From: an uncultured Gemmiger sp.
GTDB lineage: Bacteria; Bacillota; Clostridia; Oscillospirales; Ruminococcaceae
Length of the DNA stretch: 8,477 bases
Direction: 5' to 3'
Assembly (NCBI GenBank): GCA_959018215.1
Contig: CAUEKL010000093.1
Location: 1 to 8,477 of the forward strand
The position numbers and the translations under genes are program-made. This document shows, in pieces, positions 6,227 to 8,477 of the stretch; the stretch's first letter is position 1; each line of letters starts with the position of its first letter. The notes under the pieces were generated by a model, which was not told the origin of the DNA, searched no databases, and saw only the letters and a list, made by a program, of their open reading frames with translations.

Positions 6227-7183
6227 ATGCTGCTGGATCGTCTGGACTATGTGATCGCTGTGGCTGAGGTACAAAACCTGACCCGCGCTGCCGAACGGCT
6301 GCACATTTCCCAGCCGGCGCTGACCCTTTATCTCAACCGGCTGGAAAGTGAACTGGGTGTCAAATTGTTTGACCGTGCCAAAAATCCGGTACAGCTCACT
6401 GACGCAGGGCGCTACTATTTGGAGGAAATGAAAAAAGTCCGTGCCACGACCCAGAGTATCCGGCAGGATCTTCAGGCAATCGCAGACCCTACCCGAACAC
6501 TTCGCCTGGGGATCGGCCAGGTGCGTGGCAACCACTGGCTGCCTATCATACTGCCGATTTTCTGTCAGCAATACCCTCGTGTAAATGTTCATGTTATGCA
6601 GAGTACAGAGAGCCGTATGGCTGAATTGCTGTTGCAGGATAAAATTGATTTGGTTTTTGGTGCGTTGCCGGATTTAACGCTATCCTCCGAACGTCAACTG
6701 GAGATCGTAAAGCTATTTCCAGCTCCGGAACCGTTGTTGCTGGCAGCACATCGTGCCTATGGTCTGGTCCCGCCCGAAGTGCGTGACCGCTTTGATTATT
6801 GTCGTCCATACACAATAGATCCTAAATCTTTGGAAGGACTGCCGTTTATTGTTCCGGAAGTAAGCAATGGGCTCTACGATCCATTGCACACCATCCTGAG
6901 CAGCCACAATTTGCATCCGTCCCGGACGATTACAGTGACGAACATGACTACCGGACTGCAGCTCACGATACGCGGTTTGGGGGTACAGCTCATATACTCT
7001 GTGGGGCCTCGTTTTACTGCGTTGCCAGATATGGATCGCCTTGATTTCTTTGTACTGAATCCGATGCCTGTAGGGCATCCTTGTGTAGCTGCCTACCGTC
7101 CCAATAATGTAAAGACGGAAGGAATTCAATCCATGATTCGCATCGTGCAGGATAAAATTCTTCCGTTAATGTACGAGACCTGA
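6227..7183 (+). CDS. LysR-family transcriptional regulator
   Basis: A 318-residue LysR-type regulator of standard length. Residues 1-60 are the winged helix-turn-helix (NLTRAAERLHISQPALT, then LNRLESELGVKLFDR), with a linker helix to about 85 and a periplasmic-binding-protein-like effector domain from about 92 onward (starting LRLGIGQVRG). Such proteins bind as tetramers and activate a divergent operon when a small ligand, often the pathway substrate, is bound. The gene is transcribed away from the two enolase-type dehydratases and the permease, so control of that operon is likely, with the ligand probably a sugar acid or related carboxylate; this is inferred from position. The ATG at 6227 is chosen for its GGAGGG site; an extended -10 (TGC-TATACT) lies about 38 bases upstream. 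A strong terminator follows the stop by 27 bases. Confidence 0.93.
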   Translation: MLLDRLDYVIAVAEVQNLTRAAERLHISQPALTLYLNRLESELGVKLFDRAKNPVQLTDAGRYYLEEMKKVRATTQSIRQDLQAIADPTRTLRLGIGQVRGNHWLPIILPIFCQQYPRVNVHVMQSTESRMAELLLQDKIDLVFGALPDLTLSSERQLEIVKLFPAPEPLLLAAHRAYGLVPPEVRDRFDYCRPYTIDPKSLEGLPFIVPEVSNGLYDPLHTILSSHNLHPSRTITVTNMTTGLQLTIRGLGVQLIYSVGPRFTALPDMDRLDFFVLNPMPVGHPCVAAYRPNNVKTEGIQSMIRIVQDKILPLMYET

Positions 7184-7210
7184 CTGGCCTTGACGTTTAG
7201 TGGATAAAAC

Positions 7211-7255
7211 AAAAAGCCACCTTAAAGCATTCGCTGCTTTAAGGTGGCTTCTTTT
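7211..7255. terminator. Bidirectional intrinsic terminator between lysR and the HxlR gene
   Basis: A 16-bp perfect stem, 7214-7229 against 7235-7250, encloses the 5-base loop TTCGC. A-rich sequence precedes it and CTTTT follows, so it can end transcripts from both directions. It lies 27 bases past the LysR stop on the plus strand and 18 bases past the HxlR-type stop on the minus strand, in a convergent arrangement. Confidence 0.93.
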
Positions 7256-7273
7256 AACGATCAACCATTAGGT

Positions 7274-7630
7274 TTATGATTGACCGCATTGAGGATTTGT
7301 CATTTCAAAACGATCATCCATGTTTTTTTCTCCCCACTCACACATCAGCTCCAAAATTTCTTCTAAAGATTTCCCCTTTTCCGTTATGGAATATTCTACT
7401 CTTGGGGGAACTTCTGCATATACTTTTCGTTGAATCAAACCATCCGCTTCCAATTCGCGAAGCTGATTGGTCAAGGTGCGCTGCGAAATCTGCGTGACCT
7501 CACGCATCAGTTCACTAAATCGTTTGGTTCCTTTTCGAATGAGACAATCCAAGATGAGCGGTTTACATTTTCCACCAATCATCTTTAAGGTGACCTCCAT
7601 CTCACAGGTAACCTTGATTTTCTCCACCAT
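7274..7630 (-). CDS. HxlR-family winged-helix transcriptional regulator
   Basis: A 118-residue HxlR/MarR-like DNA-binding protein of normal length. Family marks in order are Cys9 near the N-terminus (VTCEMEVTL), the MIGGKxKPLIL segment (17-27), RFSELMREVTQISQRTLTNQLRELEADGLIQR across the recognition helix and wing start (37-68), and the wing ending PPRVEYSITEKG (75-86). Several relatives (YodB, HypR, QorR) sense electrophiles or disulfide stress through the N-terminal Cys and control a divergent oxidoreductase gene, as in the layout here. Unusually, the almost invariant Trp of GGKWK is Cys22 (TGT instead of TGG); Cys29, Cys97 and Cys115 are also present. The frame is open to a GTG at 7666, but the ATG at 7630 follows GGGAGGG by nine bases and restores the usual N-terminus. 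It probably controls the divergent aldo/keto reductase and itself. Confidence 0.92.
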   Translation of the reverse strand: MVEKIKVTCEMEVTLKMIGGKCKPLILDCLIRKGTKRFSELMREVTQISQRTLTNQLRELEADGLIQRKVYAEVPPRVEYSITEKGKSLEEILELMCEWGEKNMDDRFEMTNPQCGQS

Positions 7631-7853
7631 AACTTGAATCCCTCCCAACAGTGAAAAAAACTTCACTTACTAAACAAAATATGCGTACTTGTCAAGATAA
7701 TCATAGAAATATATAATGCAAGTATAGCGGTTTTGGCAGATTTTGCAATACAAATTCGATAAAGAATCCCGCAGTAAAGTATATTTTTTAATTGCAATGC
7801 AAACACACCCAAAACATAACACTTTACGGGTACAGAAGAAGGGACACAAGATT
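7631..7853. promoter_or_regulatory. Divergent promoter region between the HxlR gene and the aldo/keto reductase
   Basis: A 223-base AT-rich region with no gene seen. On the plus strand TTGTCA (7689-7694), a 17-base spacer and TATAAT (7712-7717) form a near-consensus sigma-A promoter for the reductase, giving a leader of about 130 bases. On the minus strand TTGACA (7695 down to 7690) with a 17-base spacer and TAGTAA (7672-7667) is a weaker promoter for the regulator. The two -35 hexamers share the same bases. TTGCAATACAA (7743-7753) and TTGCAATGCAA (7792-7802) repeat an 11-base word with one change, lying in the reductase leader. Confidence 0.65.
7650..7667. promoter_or_regulatory. Inverted repeat, candidate HxlR operator
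   Basis: AGTGAA (7650-7655) and TTCACT (7662-7667) are perfect reverse complements separated by six bases. The site overlaps the expected transcription start of the HxlR gene, a position suited to autorepression. Which protein binds is inferred from location. Confidence 0.45.
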
Positions 7854-8477
7854 ATGAATACAAGAACACTCGGAAAAACTGGTTATAAAGTCAGTGAAAT
7901 CGGATTGGGAACATGGCAGCTTGGAACAAAGTGGGGAGAACCTTTCAATGAGCAGGAAGCCATGAAAATCTTGGAGGCCAGCTATGAAAGCGGCATCACG
8001 CTCATTGATACTGCCGATATCTATAACGATGGAAACAGCGAACGGGCCATCGGCAAATTTCTGAAGAACCATAAAAATCATTTCACCGTAGTCACAAAAT
8101 GCGGGCGCGGATTGAATCCTCACACAGCAGAAGGCTACACCTCAGAAAACATGGAAAAATTCATAGACGGTAGCCTCCAAAGGCTGGGCACGGAGCAACT
8201 GGATTTAGTGCTTCTCCACTGCCCTCCCAGTTCTGTTTACCAGAAAGATGAACTGTTTACCGGCATGGACAAGTTGGTCAAAAAAGGCAAAATTGCCCAC
8301 TACGGTGTGAGCATTGAAAAGGTGTCTGAGGGAATTCAAGCGATGGAATACCCCATTTCTGCAATTGAAGTTGTCTTCAATATGTTCCGCTTGAAGCCTT
8401 CCGAAGACCTTTTTCCCCAGGCAAAAGCAAACTGGGGAAAAAGGTCTTCGGAAGGCTTCAAGCGGAACATATTGAAG
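7854..8477 (+). CDS. Aldo/keto reductase (3' end lost in a fold-back sequence)
   Basis: An NAD(P)H-dependent aldo/keto reductase, a TIM-barrel enzyme that reduces aldehydes and ketones; 208 codons are visible of a family that usually has about 280-330. The catalytic tetrad is Asp52, Tyr57 (IDTADIY), Lys82 (VVTKCG) and His122 (LLHCP), with the family N-terminus RTLGKTGYKVSEIGLGTWQ (4-22) and GVS (151-153) after strand 5. The ATG at 7854 follows AAGGG about ten bases upstream. It is divergent from the HxlR-type regulator, a common pairing for carbonyl-stress or electrophile defence. From Trp194 onward the sequence no longer resembles the family; exactly there the DNA becomes the reverse complement of 8375-8420. 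Residues 194-208 are therefore probably not real, and the true gene continues differently beyond about 8431. Confidence 0.9.
   Translation, partial: MNTRTLGKTGYKVSEIGLGTWQLGTKWGEPFNEQEAMKILEASYESGITLIDTADIYNDGNSERAIGKFLKNHKNHFTVVTKCGRGLNPHTAEGYTSENMEKFIDGSLQRLGTEQLDLVLLHCPPSSVYQKDELFTGMDKLVKKGKIAHYGVSIEKVSEGIQAMEYPISAIEVVFNMFRLKPSEDLFPQAKANWGKRSSEGFKRNILK
8375..8477. repeat. Perfect 46-bp terminal inverted repeat (likely fold-back artefact)
   Basis: Positions 8375-8420 and 8432-8477 are exact reverse complements over all 46 bases, with the 11-base loop 8421-8431. The right arm ends at the last base of the window, so it could extend further. The left arm lies in coding sequence that fits the aldo/keto reductase family, while the right arm destroys that reading. 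This points to a hairpin chimera or assembly fold-back at a contig end rather than a natural element. Confidence 0.9.

Noticed and set aside
1..8477. CRISPR arrays, tRNA or rRNA genes, insertion sequences or phage genes
   Set aside because: No regularly spaced repeats, tRNA-like folds, transposase motifs or integrase motifs were seen; the only long inverted repeat is the terminal fold-back.

Overview
The window looks like a metagenome-derived contig end from a moderately GC-rich Clostridia-type Firmicute, possibly an Oscillospiraceae relative. This is inferred from the strong AGGAGG-type ribosome-binding sites, sigma-A-like promoters and the gene families present; no marker gene allows a firm assignment. 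Base composition is mosaic. A 60-base sample inside the second enolase-type gene (4441-4500) holds 36 G+C, one inside the esterase (1741-1800) holds 29, and one inside the HxlR gene (7321-7380) holds 22.

Layout: positions 1-6050 are all minus-strand genes, read here in transcription order from right to left. The first cluster has two enolase-superfamily (mandelate-racemase-like) dehydratases (4974-6050, 3787-4962) and an SLC13/DASS-type carboxylate permease (2478-3761), closed by a GC-rich hairpin (2424-2460). An alpha/beta-hydrolase esterase (1524-2396) follows. After a 191-base AT-rich regulatory gap comes a two-gene unit: a GPR1/FUN34/YaaH (SatP-like) small-acid transporter (727-1332) and an Old Yellow Enzyme-type flavin oxidoreductase cut by the window edge (1-706). 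A LysR regulator (6227-7183) is transcribed divergently from the enolase genes and ends in a strong bidirectional terminator (7211-7255). Beyond it lie an HxlR-type regulator (7274-7630, minus) and a divergent aldo/keto reductase (7854 onward, plus).

Together, the LysR, two dehydratases and permease form a plausible uptake and dehydration pathway for a sugar acid or related hydroxy-acid, which would give 2-keto-3-deoxy acids. No kinase or aldolase for the next step is present. The esterase could free the acid from an ester; the acetate/succinate-type transporter and enoate-reductase-like flavoenzyme may handle further products. The substrate cannot be read from the sequence. The two enolase-type proteins differ sharply at their active sites, so they probably do different chemistry.

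The last 103 bases form a perfect 46-bp inverted repeat (11-base loop) that runs to the final base. The reductase reading frame loses its family pattern exactly at the repeat axis, so the right end is most likely a fold-back assembly or amplification artefact rather than biology.
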